Origin: Gordonia aichiensis NBRC 108223
GTDB lineage: Bacteria > Actinomycetota > Actinomycetes > Mycobacteriales > Mycobacteriaceae
DNA length: 64,000 nt
Direction of reading: 5' to 3'
Assembly: GCF_000332975.1 (NCBI RefSeq)
Contig: NZ_BANR01000003.1
Span: forward strand, 496,001 to 560,000
Shown here one piece after another: positions 26,337 to 35,261 of this stretch. Made by a program: the position numbers and the translations under genes. A model generated the notes under the pieces. The model saw nothing but the letters and a program-made list of their open reading frames with translations. It had not been told where the DNA came from and ran no database searches. Numbering within the stretch: the first letter of the stretch is position 1; every line of letters begins with the position of its first letter.

Positions 26337-28457
26337 GTGCCCGACAGTTCCACATCGCCCCGCAACGCACGTGACCGCAGCATCCTCGACGGACTCGACC
26401 CGGAGCAGCGGGCCGCGGTTCTCGCGCCGCGCGGCCCGGTGTGCGTGTTGGCAGGCGCAGGAACAGGCAAGACGCGCACCATCACGCGTCGCATCGCGTA
26501 CCTGATCGATCAGGGCCAGGTGAACCCTGGCCAGGTGCTCGCCGTGACGTTCACCGCGCGTGCGGCGGGCGAGATGCGCGGCAGGCTCAGGTCGCTCGGC
26601 ATCGGCGCCGACGGCCCGAGCGTGCTGGCGCAGACCTTCCACGCGGCGGCCATGCGCCAGCTCCGCTACTTCTGGCCGAGGGCGTTCGGCAGTGCGTCGT
26701 GGGAACTGCTCGACAACAAGTTCCCGCTCGTGGGGCGAGCGGCACGCAAGGCCGGACTCGACAGCTCGACCGATACCGTGCGCGATCTGATGTCGGAGAT
26801 CGAGTGGGCCAAGGCCTCGCTCATCGGCCCCGAGGACTACGTTGCGGCCGTCACCCGCGCCACCCGCGAGATCCCCGCGCCCGCCGCACAGGTGGCCAAG
26901 GCGTTCGCCGCCTACGAGGACGCCAAGGTCTCGCCCGACGGCGACCGCCTCCTCGACTTCGACGATCTCCTCATCTTCATGACGACGATTCTCGAGTCCG
27001 ACGCCGGACTTGCCGACGAATTCCGTTCGCGCTATCGGTGTTTCGTCGTCGACGAGTACCAGGACGTGACACCGGTGCAGCAGGGGCTGCTCGACGCGTG
27101 GCTCGGAGCGCGCGACGACCTCACCGTCGTCGGCGACGCCAACCAGACGATCTATACCTTCACCGGCGCGACGCCCAAGTACCTGCTCGACTTCGGCCGT
27201 CGATTCCCCGACGCCGCGCTCGTGCGCCTCGAACGTGACTATCGGTCGACGCCGCAGGTGGTGAGCCTGGCCAACCGTGTGATCGGTGCCGCGCGCGGAC
27301 GTATCGCCGGCACGCGACTGCAATTGATCGGCCAGCGCGACGCCGGACCGGAGCCCGAGTTCGCCGAGTACGACGACGAGCCGAGCGAGGCGTCCGCGGT
27401 TGCCGCAGCCATCAAGCGCCTCATGAACGCGGGAGTGGCGGCGTCGGAGATCGCGATCCTCTACCGCATCAATGCACAGTCGGAGAACCACGAACAGGCG
27501 CTCACCGAAGCGGGCATCCCCTACCAGGTGCGCGGCGGGGAGGCATTCTTCACCAGGGCGGAGGTCCGTCAGGCCATGCGGCAACTCTCGCTGGTGGCGC
27601 AGCGCGGTGTCCGCGACGACGTCGAACTGACCACGGTGGTGCGCTCGGTTCTCGGTGAACTCGGCATGTCCGACGACGAGCCCAAAGGTGCACAGGCGAA
27701 GGCGCGGTGGCAGTCGTTGCGCGCGCTGTCCGGGCTGGCCGACGAGATGCTCGTCGACAATCCCGACCTCACGCTGACCGAGCTGGTCGCAGAACTCGAT
27801 GCGCGGTCGCAGGCTCGGCACCCACCGACCGTCCAGGGCGTCACGCTGTCGTCGTTGCACGCGGCGAAGGGACTGGAATGGGACGCGGTGTTCCTCGTCG
27901 GACTGACCGAGGGATCGCTCCCGATCAGCCAGGCCATCAAGGGATCGTACGATGACGTCGAGGAGGAGCGTCGACTCTTCTATGTCGGCGTGACTCGAGC
28001 GCGCGAGCATCTGCACATCTCCTGGGCGATCGCCCGTAACGAGGGTGGTCGTGCTCGACGACGTTCCCGTTTTCTCGCCGACATCGTTCCCGACGACTCT
28101 CCCGCATCGCGGATCGCAGCACCGTCGAAGCGGCCGCAACGTCGGGGACCGACGTGTCGCGTGTGTGGATCTCGGTTGCTCGATTCGACCGCGACCCTGC
28201 TCGGGCGTTGTGCCGATTGCCCGTCGGATCTCGACGAGGAACTGCTGGTGGCGCTCAAGGAGTGGCGCCGCACCCGGGCCGATTCGAAGAAGGTCCCTGC
28301 CTTCGTCGTGTTCTCCGACAAGACGTTGCTCGCGATCGCCGAGCAGCGACCGACCGATTCCGCTGCGCTCGTGTCGATCTCGGGCATTGGCGCGGCGAAA
28401 CTTAACGAGTACGGAGACGAGGTCATCGAACTCGTCAAAACTGCAGGTCAAAAATAG
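26337..28457 (+). CDS. uvrD2: DNA helicase UvrD2
   Basis: Superfamily 1A 3'-5' DNA helicase, essential in mycobacteria. The 706 aa start with the motor: Walker A AGAGTGKT (39-46), [34 protein letters not shown] and [17 protein letters not shown] tetracysteine zinc module follows (C607, C610, C625, C628) and a C-terminal HRDC domain ending the protein, the arrangement typical of UvrD2 (Rv3198c, 700 aa). GTG 26337 gives the family-like N-terminus and lies seven bases after CATAGT; GTG 26328 is an alternative. The stop codon lies inside the AT-rich element of the whiB7 promoter. Confidence 0.94.
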   Translation: MPDSSTSPRNARDRSILDGLDPEQRAAVLAPRGPVCVLAGAGTGKTRTITRRIAYLIDQGQVNPGQVLAVTFTARAAGEMRGRLRSLGIGADGPSVLAQTFHAAAMRQLRYFWPRAFGSASWELLDNKFPLVGRAARKAGLDSSTDTVRDLMSEIEWAKASLIGPEDYVAAVTRATREIPAPAAQVAKAFAAYEDAKVSPDGDRLLDFDDLLIFMTTILESDAGLADEFRSRYRCFVVDEYQDVTPVQQGLLDAWLGARDDLTVVGDANQTIYTFTGATPKYLLDFGRRFPDAALVRLERDYRSTPQVVSLANRVIGAARGRIAGTRLQLIGQRDAGPEPEFAEYDDEPSEASAVAAAIKRLMNAGVAASEIAILYRINAQSENHEQALTEAGIPYQVRGGEAFFTRAEVRQAMRQLSLVAQRGVRDDVELTTVVRSVLGELGMSDDEPKGAQAKARWQSLRALSGLADEMLVDNPDLTLTELVAELDARSQARHPPTVQGVTLSSLHAAKGLEWDAVFLVGLTEGSLPISQAIKGSYDDVEEERRLFYVGVTRAREHLHISWAIARNEGGRARRRSRFLADIVPDDSPASRIAAPSKRPQRRGPTCRVCGSRLLDSTATLLGRCADCPSDLDEELLVALKEWRRTRADSKKVPAFVVFSDKTLLAIAEQRPTDSAALVSISGIGAAKLNEYGDEVIELVKTAGQK

Positions 28458-28488
28458 GTTGTGCGCTCGTGAGCGCAGCGCATAGTCT
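28450..28488 (+). promoter_or_regulatory. WhiB7-type autoregulated promoter of whiB7
   Basis: AT-rich AAAAATA (28450-28456) lies two bases upstream of a -35 TTGTGC (28459-28464). An 18-base spacer and a -10 TAGTCT (28483-28488) follow. An A/T-rich box beside the -35 is the known signature of promoters activated by the WhiB7-SigA complex, including whiB7's own. Transcription should begin near 28495 and give a leader of about 530 nt. Confidence 0.65.
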
Positions 28489-28575
28489 GGTTCGCGTCAG
28501 CACGGGAAGGTCACCGGCGCACTTGAGTGTGTCGCAGCCCCTCGCGAAGCCATCGAGACCGAAAGGAGTGGATCA

Positions 28576-28851
28576 GTGAACGGAATCGCCAACGCGATCG
28601 ATCAGAACCCGGCAGCCGCCTTGATGATCGAGACGATCGCCGCGATGCCCGATGCCCATCGCATCGAACTACATGCGCCTCGCGCGTGTGCCGTCAGTGA
28701 ACGCTCCTGGCGTGCTGCAGATCCGCAGCCCGCACTGCGTGCGAACGCGCAGGGTCTCGGCGCAGCCGGGTTCCCACCGGCAGCGAGCACTGCCGCAGCG
28801 AAGCGAGCGACGCAGCGGTTCCCCGTACTGACTCGGGATCTCTCCATGTAA
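28576..28851 (+). CDS. Alanine-rich upstream ORF in the whiB7 leader
   Basis: A 91-codon reading frame lying wholly within the whiB7 5' leader. It has a strong GAAAGGAG ribosome site seven bases before a GTG start and no resemblance to a known enzyme. By my count 24 of 91 residues are Ala (for example NPAAAL, GFPPAASTAAAKRAT). It ends 21 bases before the 5' arm of an intrinsic terminator. Mycobacterial whiB7 leaders are known to contain an upstream ORF and attenuator that sense translation inhibition. I infer the same job here: stalled ribosomes would permit readthrough into whiB7. The peptide itself may be non-functional. Confidence 0.6.
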   Translation: MNGIANAIDQNPAAALMIETIAAMPDAHRIELHAPRACAVSERSWRAADPQPALRANAQGLGAAGFPPAASTAAAKRATQRFPVLTRDLSM

Positions 28852-28872
28852 GAGAGTTTCGACAGCCACAAC

Positions 28873-28912
28873 GGCCACGGGTGAATCGCACAGGGCGACC
28901 CGTGGCCTTTTT
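28873..28912 (+). terminator. Attenuator terminator in the whiB7 leader
   Basis: GGCCACGGGT (28873-28882) pairs perfectly with ACCCGTGGCC (28898-28907), a ten-pair GC-rich stem with a 15-base loop, followed by TTTTT. It lies between the upstream ORF and whiB7 on the same strand, where the only function of a terminator is to stop transcription before whiB7. Confidence 0.8.
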
Positions 28913-29024
28913 CGTGACGGACCATCGAATCACCAGCAGGTGGATCGACGACTCCCATCCACGTCGAGGTCAACGGCTCTCGCCGCCAGACGATGACCAA
29001 CCTCGAACAGATGTGGAGTACCAG

Positions 29025-29351
29025 ATGACCGTCGAATGTGTTCTGGAGTCCTGTATGTCGGCGGACCGCGAGTTCGCCGCCGAGTCCGTGGCCGTGCCGC
29101 AGGCAGCGCCTGCCGCTGCCTCGGCCCTTCCGTGCCAGGAAGCCGACGCCGACCTGTGGTTCGCCGATGATCCCCGTGACCTCGAGCGGGCCAAGGCTTT
29201 GTGCGCCGACTGCCCGCTGCGGGCGCAGTGCCTGCAGGCCGCCCTCGATCGCGCCGAGCCCTGGGGTGTGTGGGGCGGCGAGATCTTCGAGCGTGGTTCC
29301 GTGATCGCGCGCAAGCGCCCCCGCGGCCGCCCGCGTAAGAACGCGGCGTGA
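29025..29351 (+). CDS. whiB7: Antibiotic-responsive regulator WhiB7
   Basis: Wbl-family activator of intrinsic antibiotic resistance that binds SigA. From ATG 29025 it is 108 aa. The four cluster cysteines are C37, C60, C63 and C69 (CADCPLRAQC), the turn is EPWGVWGGEIF and the C-terminal AT-hook RPRGRPRK distinguishes WhiB7 from other Wbl proteins. Both this ATG and an in-frame ATG at 29055 have a GGAG ribosome site; the shorter form is nearer the mycobacterial length (92 aa). Expression is expected to depend on its own promoter and the leader attenuator. Confidence 0.94.
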   Translation: MTVECVLESCMSADREFAAESVAVPQAAPAAASALPCQEADADLWFADDPRDLERAKALCADCPLRAQCLQAALDRAEPWGVWGGEIFERGSVIARKRPRGRPRKNAA

Positions 29352-29372
29352 CGTGTACCTGCACGACAAGCG

Positions 29373-29414
29373 TGGCCCCTGCCGCAGCGATCAACGTTGC
29401 CGCGGCAGGGGCCA
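29373..29414 (+). terminator. Strong hairpin after whiB7
   Basis: TGGCCCCTGCCGC (29373-29385) and GCGGCAGGGGCCA (29402-29414) form a perfect 13-pair stem. The following bases are only moderately T-rich, so it may be a U-poor actinobacterial terminator or a 3' stabiliser. Confidence 0.6.
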
Positions 29415-29499
29415 TGTGTGTTCAGGTCGTAGGTGCTCGATCTTAGGGGCGTGCGCGGAAGCGCGCCGCGCACTCGTTCATCTCGACGTCAACGTTCCG

Positions 29500-29874
29500 T
29501 CAGCGCGGATAGGTAACGACCACTTCGCCGGTTCGCGTGCTCGTCCAGGTGATCGACAGATCGCTGTGCATCGAGGGGATCCACAGACCGAGGTGCTTGC
29601 GCTGGTGGTCGGGTCCGCACAACGGAATGAGATTGAACAGCACGGTCCAGCCACCCGCGTGGGGGTCGGTGTGGTTGAACTTGACGAGGTGGTCGAGTTC
29701 GGTGTGTTCGGCCGGTTTCCCGCACTCCGGGAATCGGCAGACCCCGTGCAGTGCGACGACTTGTTCACGAAGCCACTCGGGTATTCGATATCTCAGCGCC
29801 CACGGCGGTGGGGCCGGATATCCGCCGTGCCCGCTGGGATCGATCGACGGTGCGGAATTGTCTGGTAAGCCCCC
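29500..29874 (-). pseudogene. Displaced HNH nuclease domain of the DUF222 gene
   Basis: On the minus strand, in a different frame from the DUF222 gene it follows, this stretch encodes a complete HNH module. It reads RIPEWLREQVVALHGVCRF, then the zinc/catalytic segments PECGKPAEHTELDHLVKFNH and LIPLCGPDHQRKHLGLW, and ends EVVVTYPR at the stop at 29500. DUF222 proteins normally carry this domain at the C-terminus. The two frames meet at a five-C run (29870-29874; GGGGG on the coding strand), so a one-base indel there explains the break. It has no start of its own. Confidence 0.75.
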
Positions 29875-31093
29875 ATGAGGCGAGGTTTGAGGCCATCGCA
29901 GCGAGGTTGAGTCCTGGCGTGGTGAGGTTCACTGCGAGACTCGGCTGGCCGGTGGTGTTGATGAGTGCGGTGAGGTCGGGAAACGCGATGGGTCGTGCGA
30001 TGACGCCTGCGGCGAGTTCGGCGGCGTGGGCAGGGTCGATCACGCCGTGGCCGACGAGTCGGGGCACCGCGACGCCGGCGGGATCGATGAGTACTTCCAA
30101 TGCTGGCTGTTGCGCGGGCTCGGCTGTCGGCTCTTTGGCATTGTGTTCATCGCGGGTCGCGCTGTCAGCGGCCACCGCGGCGTCGGCCTCGCCGGTGTCG
30201 GGCTCGTTGAACGGTGCTGTGTCGTCGAACGGTGCTGTGTCGCAGTCTGTTTGACCGTCATGAGGTGTGGCGGGGCAGTCGGTGCTGCCGCAGTGGCAGG
30301 TGAGGTGGGCGCCGGGGAGGCCTTGGATGTCGGCGAGGGCGGCGACGCGGCGTCGACCTGGAGTGCGTGGCTCATCAGAACAGAGTCGTTCGGTGATGAG
30401 TGTGGAGATGCGGGTGGCGAGGTGGAGGCCTTGTTCGGCGGGGAGGCAGCCGTCGAGGGTGACGTGTCCGTGTGTGTCGGGGCGGATGTGGATGTTCTGG
30501 TTGCGGTTGGCGAACTCGCGACGGGCGTGGGCGGCCGCGTCCGGATCGAGGGCGATGACCAGTTCGGTGAGTTGATCGCGCAGGGTGGAGTCGGCGGAGG
30601 TGCGTCGGGCGAGTTCCAGCGCGAGGGGTTCGGCCTGTGCTCGCAGGGACGGGTCGAGTATCGACAGTTGGTCGGCGACGATCTCGATGCGGGATAACCG
30701 GATGTGGCCGTCGAGGAAGGCGAGGGTGGTGTGGGGGAGGTCGGTGAGGTGGGCGCCGAGGATGGCGTAGCGGCGCGCGAGTGATCGGGAGATGCCGAGT
30801 TGTAGTGAGATTTCGGCGATGGCGGCTTTGTCGACGGCGTGGTGGGTGTGGGGTCGGGTGGCGGTGACGACGAGCATGTCGTCGGCGATGGATTGGCCGA
30901 TGCGGTAGGCGAGAAGGGCGGTGCGTGCTTCGGCTTGGCGGGCGAGGCGTTGGGTGGTGCGGGCGACGTCGTTGAGCTCGACACCGGAGAGGTGAGCGAT
31001 CGTGTCGAGGTCGGCGGCGGTGAACGACAGCGGCGAATGCGGGAACGGTGACGTCGGGACAGAGCCGCTGGTGTTGTCGATGATGTCGGTCAT
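29765..31093 (-). CDS. DUF222 protein, truncated by frameshift before its HNH domain
   Basis: A 442-aa product with the DUF222 domain (about residues 30-240; for example GISRSLARRYAILGAHLTDL and HVTLDGCLPAEQGLHLATRI). A CxCxxxxC-type segment (CHCGSTDC), an Asp/Ala-rich linker and LAAGVIARPIAFPDLTALI follow. The last roughly 35 residues are out-of-frame sequence; the proper HNH C-terminus lies in another frame to 29500. ATG 31093 has AGGAGG eight bases upstream. DUF222-HNH genes are repeated through Gordonia and Mycobacterium genomes and are thought to be homing-type nucleases of unclear role. Whether the frameshift is real or a sequencing error cannot be told here. Confidence 0.75.
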   Translation of the reverse strand: MTDIIDNTSGSVPTSPFPHSPLSFTAADLDTIAHLSGVELNDVARTTQRLARQAEARTALLAYRIGQSIADDMLVVTATRPHTHHAVDKAAIAEISLQLGISRSLARRYAILGAHLTDLPHTTLAFLDGHIRLSRIEIVADQLSILDPSLRAQAEPLALELARRTSADSTLRDQLTELVIALDPDAAAHARREFANRNQNIHIRPDTHGHVTLDGCLPAEQGLHLATRISTLITERLCSDEPRTPGRRRVAALADIQGLPGAHLTCHCGSTDCPATPHDGQTDCDTAPFDDTAPFNEPDTGEADAAVAADSATRDEHNAKEPTAEPAQQPALEVLIDPAGVAVPRLVGHGVIDPAHAAELAAGVIARPIAFPDLTALINTTGQPSLAVNLTTPGLNLAAMASNLASWGLTRQFRTVDRSQRARRISGPTAVGAEISNTRVAS

Positions 31094-31199
31094 GGCCACC
31101 CCCTCCTCGTCTGCGTGCCTGCGATCGCTTGTGTGTTCGATCTGGCGACAACGCTACAGGGTGGGTACGACAATTCGGACAGCGCGGAGAACGGCGAAC

Positions 31200-32516
31200 T
31201 CAGTCGGCGAGCCCCGGCACCCACTTCTCCATGATCGCTCGATAGGGCGCCTCGGCGTCGAGTTGTGACGCGATGCCCACGCAGCCGGCGAGAACACGGA
31301 ACACCATCACATAGTGCTTGGGCACGTTGAGGTTTCGTGATGTCTTGTACACCTCGCCGCGCACGTCGGTCGCCTTGCCCGCGGCACGTTGGAGCCACTT
31401 TCGGGTGAAGTGGAACGACTCCGAGTAGAGCGGATCGACGTAGGGCTTCAGATACGCCTCGATGTCGTCTGGACTCACCCGGTCGGCGCGCGACCGCAGG
31501 ATGAAGCCCGCCTTGATCATCTCTTCTGTCAGCTCGTCGTACTTCTTGTCGCGCGCGAGTCGCAGAATCGGGCCGGTTTCTGGTGGCAGCCCGTTGGGGT
31601 AATGGCCGACGGCCCCGAAGTCGAGTACGCCGAAGCGGCCGTCGTCGGTGATGAAGAAGTTGCCCGGGTGCGGGTCGCCGTGCAGGAGTCCGACGCGGAA
31701 GGGTGAGCTCACCTCGAACGTTGCCATGCGGGCTGCTGCCTCGTTGCGGGTGGCCTGATCACCGGAGGTGATGATCTTCGACAGCGGCGTGCCGTCGAGC
31801 CATTCCGAGACGACCACCTTGGGTGCGCTCGCGATGACCTTCGGGATGACGAAGTCGGGATCGCCGTCGAAAGCCTTCGCGAAGGCGCGCTGGTTGTCGG
31901 CCTCGCCAAGATAGTCGAGTTCGGCCTCGGTCCGGTCGATGAGCTCGTCCATCATCGCTTTGACGTCGGTGCCGGGGGAGAGTTTTTGCAGCAGCCCCGA
32001 CATCCGCGACAGCGTCTTGAGGTCGGCCTTCAGTGCGTGGTCGGCTCCGGGATACTGCACCTTGACAGCGACCTCGCGCCCGTCGGACCAGATGCCCTTG
32101 TGGACCTGACCGATACTCGCCGACGCAGCGGGCTCGTCGGAGAATTCGCGGAAACGCTGGCGCCACTTGGTGCCGAGTTGCTGGTCGAGAACCTTGTGGA
32201 CCTTCGGTGCCGACAGCGGCGGAGCCTCCGCCTGCAGCTTGGTGAGCGCTTCACGGAAGGGTTCGCCGAACTCGTCGGGAATCGCGGCTTCCATGATCGA
32301 CATGGCCTGCCCGACCTTCATGGCGCCGCCCTTGAGCTCGCCGAGGACCGAGAACAGCTGGTCAGCGGCCTTCTCCAGGAGTTCCTGGTTGACCTCGTCC
32401 TTGTCTTTGCCGACCATGCGTTTGCCGAGGCCTGCCGCCGCGCGCCCCGCCATCCCGATCGGCAGCGTGGCCAGTCGAGCGTTGCGACGATGCTGTCCGC
32501 GTGTGATGTCGGTCAT
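31200..32516 (-). CDS. ABC1/UbiB-family atypical kinase (Rv3197-like)
   Basis: A 438-aa protein-kinase-like ATPase. It has the family's KxGQ motif (LKGGAMKVGQAMS), the Ala-rich loop PAASASIGQVHKG in place of a Gly-rich loop, the lysine in VAVKVQYPG and the catalytic loops LLHGDPHPGNFF and VLDFGAVG. UbiB proteins act on lipid-quinone or membrane lipid metabolism. In mycobacteria this gene adjoins whiB7 and has been linked to macrolide tolerance, but that is recalled, not shown here. GGGGAAAGGA precedes the ATG and TATCCT is a plausible -10. Probably not cotranscribed with whiB7, which is on the other strand. Confidence 0.9.
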   Translation of the reverse strand: MTDITRGQHRRNARLATLPIGMAGRAAAGLGKRMVGKDKDEVNQELLEKAADQLFSVLGELKGGAMKVGQAMSIMEAAIPDEFGEPFREALTKLQAEAPPLSAPKVHKVLDQQLGTKWRQRFREFSDEPAASASIGQVHKGIWSDGREVAVKVQYPGADHALKADLKTLSRMSGLLQKLSPGTDVKAMMDELIDRTEAELDYLGEADNQRAFAKAFDGDPDFVIPKVIASAPKVVVSEWLDGTPLSKIITSGDQATRNEAAARMATFEVSSPFRVGLLHGDPHPGNFFITDDGRFGVLDFGAVGHYPNGLPPETGPILRLARDKKYDELTEEMIKAGFILRSRADRVSPDDIEAYLKPYVDPLYSESFHFTRKWLQRAAGKATDVRGEVYKTSRNLNVPKHYVMVFRVLAGCVGIASQLDAEAPYRAIMEKWVPGLAD

Positions 32517-32571
32517 GGTGTCCTTTCCCCATCACAGGATAGATGACCGACCTGAGGAACCGGCTCAGCCA

Positions 32572-33504
32572 TCACCCGGCCGCTGCGTCGTATCGACAGC
32601 GGCACAGCGGATGCGGTACCCACGTCTTCGTGACGATCCGGGTCGGCCCGGAGTGCAATTCGACGGTCCGTCCGAGCAACTCGGGTTGTCGAGTGCTCTG
32701 CGGCGCACCGATGGCGGCGGAGAGTTGATCGATGTGCTCGTGGGCGAGCGCGGCGGTGGCGCGGACCGTTGCCGGACGCCCATGACCCGCGACGCGCACC
32801 AATTGCGCCGATACGATCGGCCACTCGGGGTCGAGATCCGCTCGATGCAGATCGATACAGATCAGGCAGCTCGTGAGGCGCGGCAGCACCAGCGGACCGA
32901 CGACCCCCACCCCGTCCCTCATCCGGACCTGCAGATGGGGGGTCCCTGCATCCATGAGGCCGGTGACGAGCATTGTGTCGTGCACGAGGTAGTCGGTGAG
33001 TACGACCAGATCCGTCTGCCACTCCGATACCGGGTGCGCGGACGAGGGTCGTCCGCTCGATCGCGTCACCGAGAAGCCCGCGTCGGCGAGCGACGTCGCG
33101 AGATGTCCGCCAAGTGGTCCGGACCCGTGGACGCGGATGTGACGCAGGCGGTCGTCGATATGACGTGGCGTCGCGGCGAGTCCGCGTAGTGCCCGGCCCG
33201 CTGCCACCAGATGGTCGAGGAGGGTGGAAAGATCGTTTGGGGTCAGGCCCGTCGTGGCGAGTTCGGTTGCGATATCAGACATTCGACGTGGACTCTCCAG
33301 CGTCACGAGCAGACCGGCGAGCGCGCGAGCCGAGACATCGCCGCCGAGTTCGACGACGAGGCCGTTGTCGGGGCCGCTGCCGATCTGCAGCCGGTTGCCC
33401 GGTCGGATGACCACGACGGTCCCCGGAATCACGACGGGGAGGAGGTCGTCCGACGCGTCGGCGTTACTCGTCGATGTCAACAGATCACGTGCGCGTCGTG
33501 CCAT
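32572..33504 (-). CDS. ThiF/cyclodehydratase-like protein (Rv3196-like)
   Basis: A 310-aa conserved actinobacterial protein resembling the ThiF-like partner proteins of azole-forming (TOMM) cyclodehydratases. There is an N-terminal winged-helix-like part (about 1-110), then a Rossmann-like core starting IRVHGSGPLGGHLATSLADA, and a terminal VPHPLCRCR with a CxxC-like site that may bind zinc with LTSCLICIDLHRAD. No YcaO gene or short precursor gene is nearby, so a peptide-modifying role is only a suggestion. CAGAGT lies six bases before the ATG (leaderless pattern). It is upstream of the ABC1 gene on the same strand. Confidence 0.7.
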   Translation of the reverse strand: MARRARDLLTSTSNADASDDLLPVVIPGTVVVIRPGNRLQIGSGPDNGLVVELGGDVSARALAGLLVTLESPRRMSDIATELATTGLTPNDLSTLLDHLVAAGRALRGLAATPRHIDDRLRHIRVHGSGPLGGHLATSLADAGFSVTRSSGRPSSAHPVSEWQTDLVVLTDYLVHDTMLVTGLMDAGTPHLQVRMRDGVGVVGPLVLPRLTSCLICIDLHRADLDPEWPIVSAQLVRVAGHGRPATVRATAALAHEHIDQLSAAIGAPQSTRQPELLGRTVELHSGPTRIVTKTWVPHPLCRCRYDAAAG

Positions 33505-33612
33505 GCGGCAACTCTGCCAGCAGAATCGTCGCGGGCGGCGCGGATCGCGAGGTTATCCACAGCCGGGGAACCAGACGGGAGCCATCCACAGCCTGCACCG
33601 GCGCAGGGAGGC

Positions 33613-35091
33613 TCAGGCGTCGTCGTCGTTCTTGGTGTCGCGGTCCTGCTCGCCACCGGTCTCGGGCTTGTCGTCACCCGAATCGTTCGCGGCCTCTTCG
33701 GCGAGAGTGCGCTCGAGTTCGGCGATCGCCTCGTCGATGCCGCCCACGTCGCCGCCGATGACCCGATCGATGAAGCCCGCGGGGTTGTCGAGATCGTCGG
33801 CATCGGGCATCAGGTCGGGATGTGCCCAGACGCCGTCGCGTGTGCTGATGTCGCTGGCCTCGGCGAGTTGACGCCACAGCGTCGACGCCTCCCGGACCTT
33901 GCGGGGTCGTAGTTCGAGTCCGACGAGCGTCGCGAAGGTCTGTTCGGCGGGTCCACCGGAGGCGCGCCGTCGGCGCATGGTTTCAGTAAGTGCTGCCGTG
34001 CTCGGGATTCGATCCGAAAGGGCCCGGGACACAACCTGTTCCACCCATCCCTCGACGAGCGCGAGCAGCGTTTCGAGTCGGTTCAGGGCCGCCTTCTGTT
34101 CGGGCGTCGTCGTCGGCTCGAAGGAGGCCGATGAACTCATCAGCTCCTCGAGCTTCGACGGATCGGAGAACAACTGGGCGGGATCGATGTTCGCGGTCAG
34201 GTCGGTGATGCCGCTGAAGTCGACGGTGATGCCACGCGCGTACTCCTCGACCGTCGCGAACAGGCGCTGGCGCAGCCACGGAACATGCGTGAACAGTCGC
34301 AGATGCGCGGCCTCGCGCGCGGCGAGGAACACCACGATCTCCTGCGCGGGCTGCTCGAGTCCCTCCGCGAAGGACGCGATGGCCTCGGGGAGCAACACGG
34401 CCTCGCCCTCGGGGGCGAGCGGCAGGCCGATGTCGGTGGAGGTGAGGACCTCCTTCGCGAGTTGGCCGAGTCCCTGGCCGAGTTGCGTGCCGAAGGCCAT
34501 GCCGCTCATCTGGGTCAGCATGCCCATCATCGGCCCGGCGAACTGTGCAGCCTCGGGCGGTAGGTTCTGCTCCCAGGTACGCGAAAGCTGTTGGGCCACC
34601 GGATCGCACAGGCGCTTCCAGGTGGGCATCGTCTCCTCGAGCCACTGCACCGGCGTCCATGCGACGGACTTGCTGACACCGCTGGGAAGGGTTGTGGCGT
34701 CGTCGAGCCAGACATCGGCGAGGCGCACGGCATCGGTGACGGCGCCCGTCTCCTTCTGCAAAACAGGGGTGAAGTTCCCGATCTGCTGGCGCGCCAGATT
34801 GGATGCGAGGTCGTAGTTGACCGGTCCGGAGCCTTGGCCCGCACCGCCGAATCCGAAAGATCCGGAACCCATTCCGCTCAGCATGCTGCCGAGTTGGCTG
34901 AACATCTGACCGAGAGCCGCTGGATCGAGGGACTCGCCGCCGAGCGCGAAGCCGAACGGGTTCTGGGCCGAATCACCCCCACCGGAAGCGCCTCCACCAG
35001 AAGCGCCGTTGCCCTTGTCGTTGCCGTTCTTGTCACGGTTGTTGTCGTCGCCGTCGCCGGACGCGGAAAAACCGAAGGGCAAATCACTCAT
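33613..35091 (-). CDS. Zincin-type DUF2342/TIGR03624 protein (Rv3195-like)
   Basis: A 492-aa protein of the actinobacterial family called zinc-dependent metalloprotease or F420-associated hydrolase. The N-terminus (about 90 residues) is Gly/Ser/Asn-rich and disordered. The core has DVWLDDATTLPSG, PMMGMLTQMSGMAFGTQLGQ and the motif FLAAREAAHLRLFTHVPWL, where an HExxH-like site would sit. The classical HExxH is not intact (REAAH), so catalysis is uncertain. An acidic tail follows. TACCGT lies six bases before the ATG, so a leaderless mRNA is likely. It heads the three-gene minus-strand cluster. Confidence 0.75.
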   Translation of the reverse strand: MSDLPFGFSASGDGDDNNRDKNGNDKGNGASGGGASGGGDSAQNPFGFALGGESLDPAALGQMFSQLGSMLSGMGSGSFGFGGAGQGSGPVNYDLASNLARQQIGNFTPVLQKETGAVTDAVRLADVWLDDATTLPSGVSKSVAWTPVQWLEETMPTWKRLCDPVAQQLSRTWEQNLPPEAAQFAGPMMGMLTQMSGMAFGTQLGQGLGQLAKEVLTSTDIGLPLAPEGEAVLLPEAIASFAEGLEQPAQEIVVFLAAREAAHLRLFTHVPWLRQRLFATVEEYARGITVDFSGITDLTANIDPAQLFSDPSKLEELMSSSASFEPTTTPEQKAALNRLETLLALVEGWVEQVVSRALSDRIPSTAALTETMRRRRASGGPAEQTFATLVGLELRPRKVREASTLWRQLAEASDISTRDGVWAHPDLMPDADDLDNPAGFIDRVIGGDVGGIDEAIAELERTLAEEAANDSGDDKPETGGEQDRDTKNDDDA

Positions 35092-35261
35092 ACCTCCACG
35101 GTACCGTCCGAACAGCCATCGGCGACCCGCGAGGCGTTCGCCTTGAGCGTAGTTCGCTCAATGACTCTCGACGTGCGCGATCCCGGTCGCACATGACCAC
35201 GCGCGTCCGGCTCGAGCGTGCGGCTCACGGCCGGATGCAGGTGTCGATTATGGTGGGCGGA

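Noticed and set aside
24434-26494. A 686-codon minus-strand frame
   Set aside because: Antisense to the K+ channel gene and nudC, crossing mycoredoxin; Arg/Ser/Gly-rich with no domain.
26193-28451. A 752-codon open frame on the minus strand
   Set aside because: It is the antisense shadow of uvrD2, whose motifs and zinc module are intact on the plus strand; long antisense frames are usual in GC-rich DNA.
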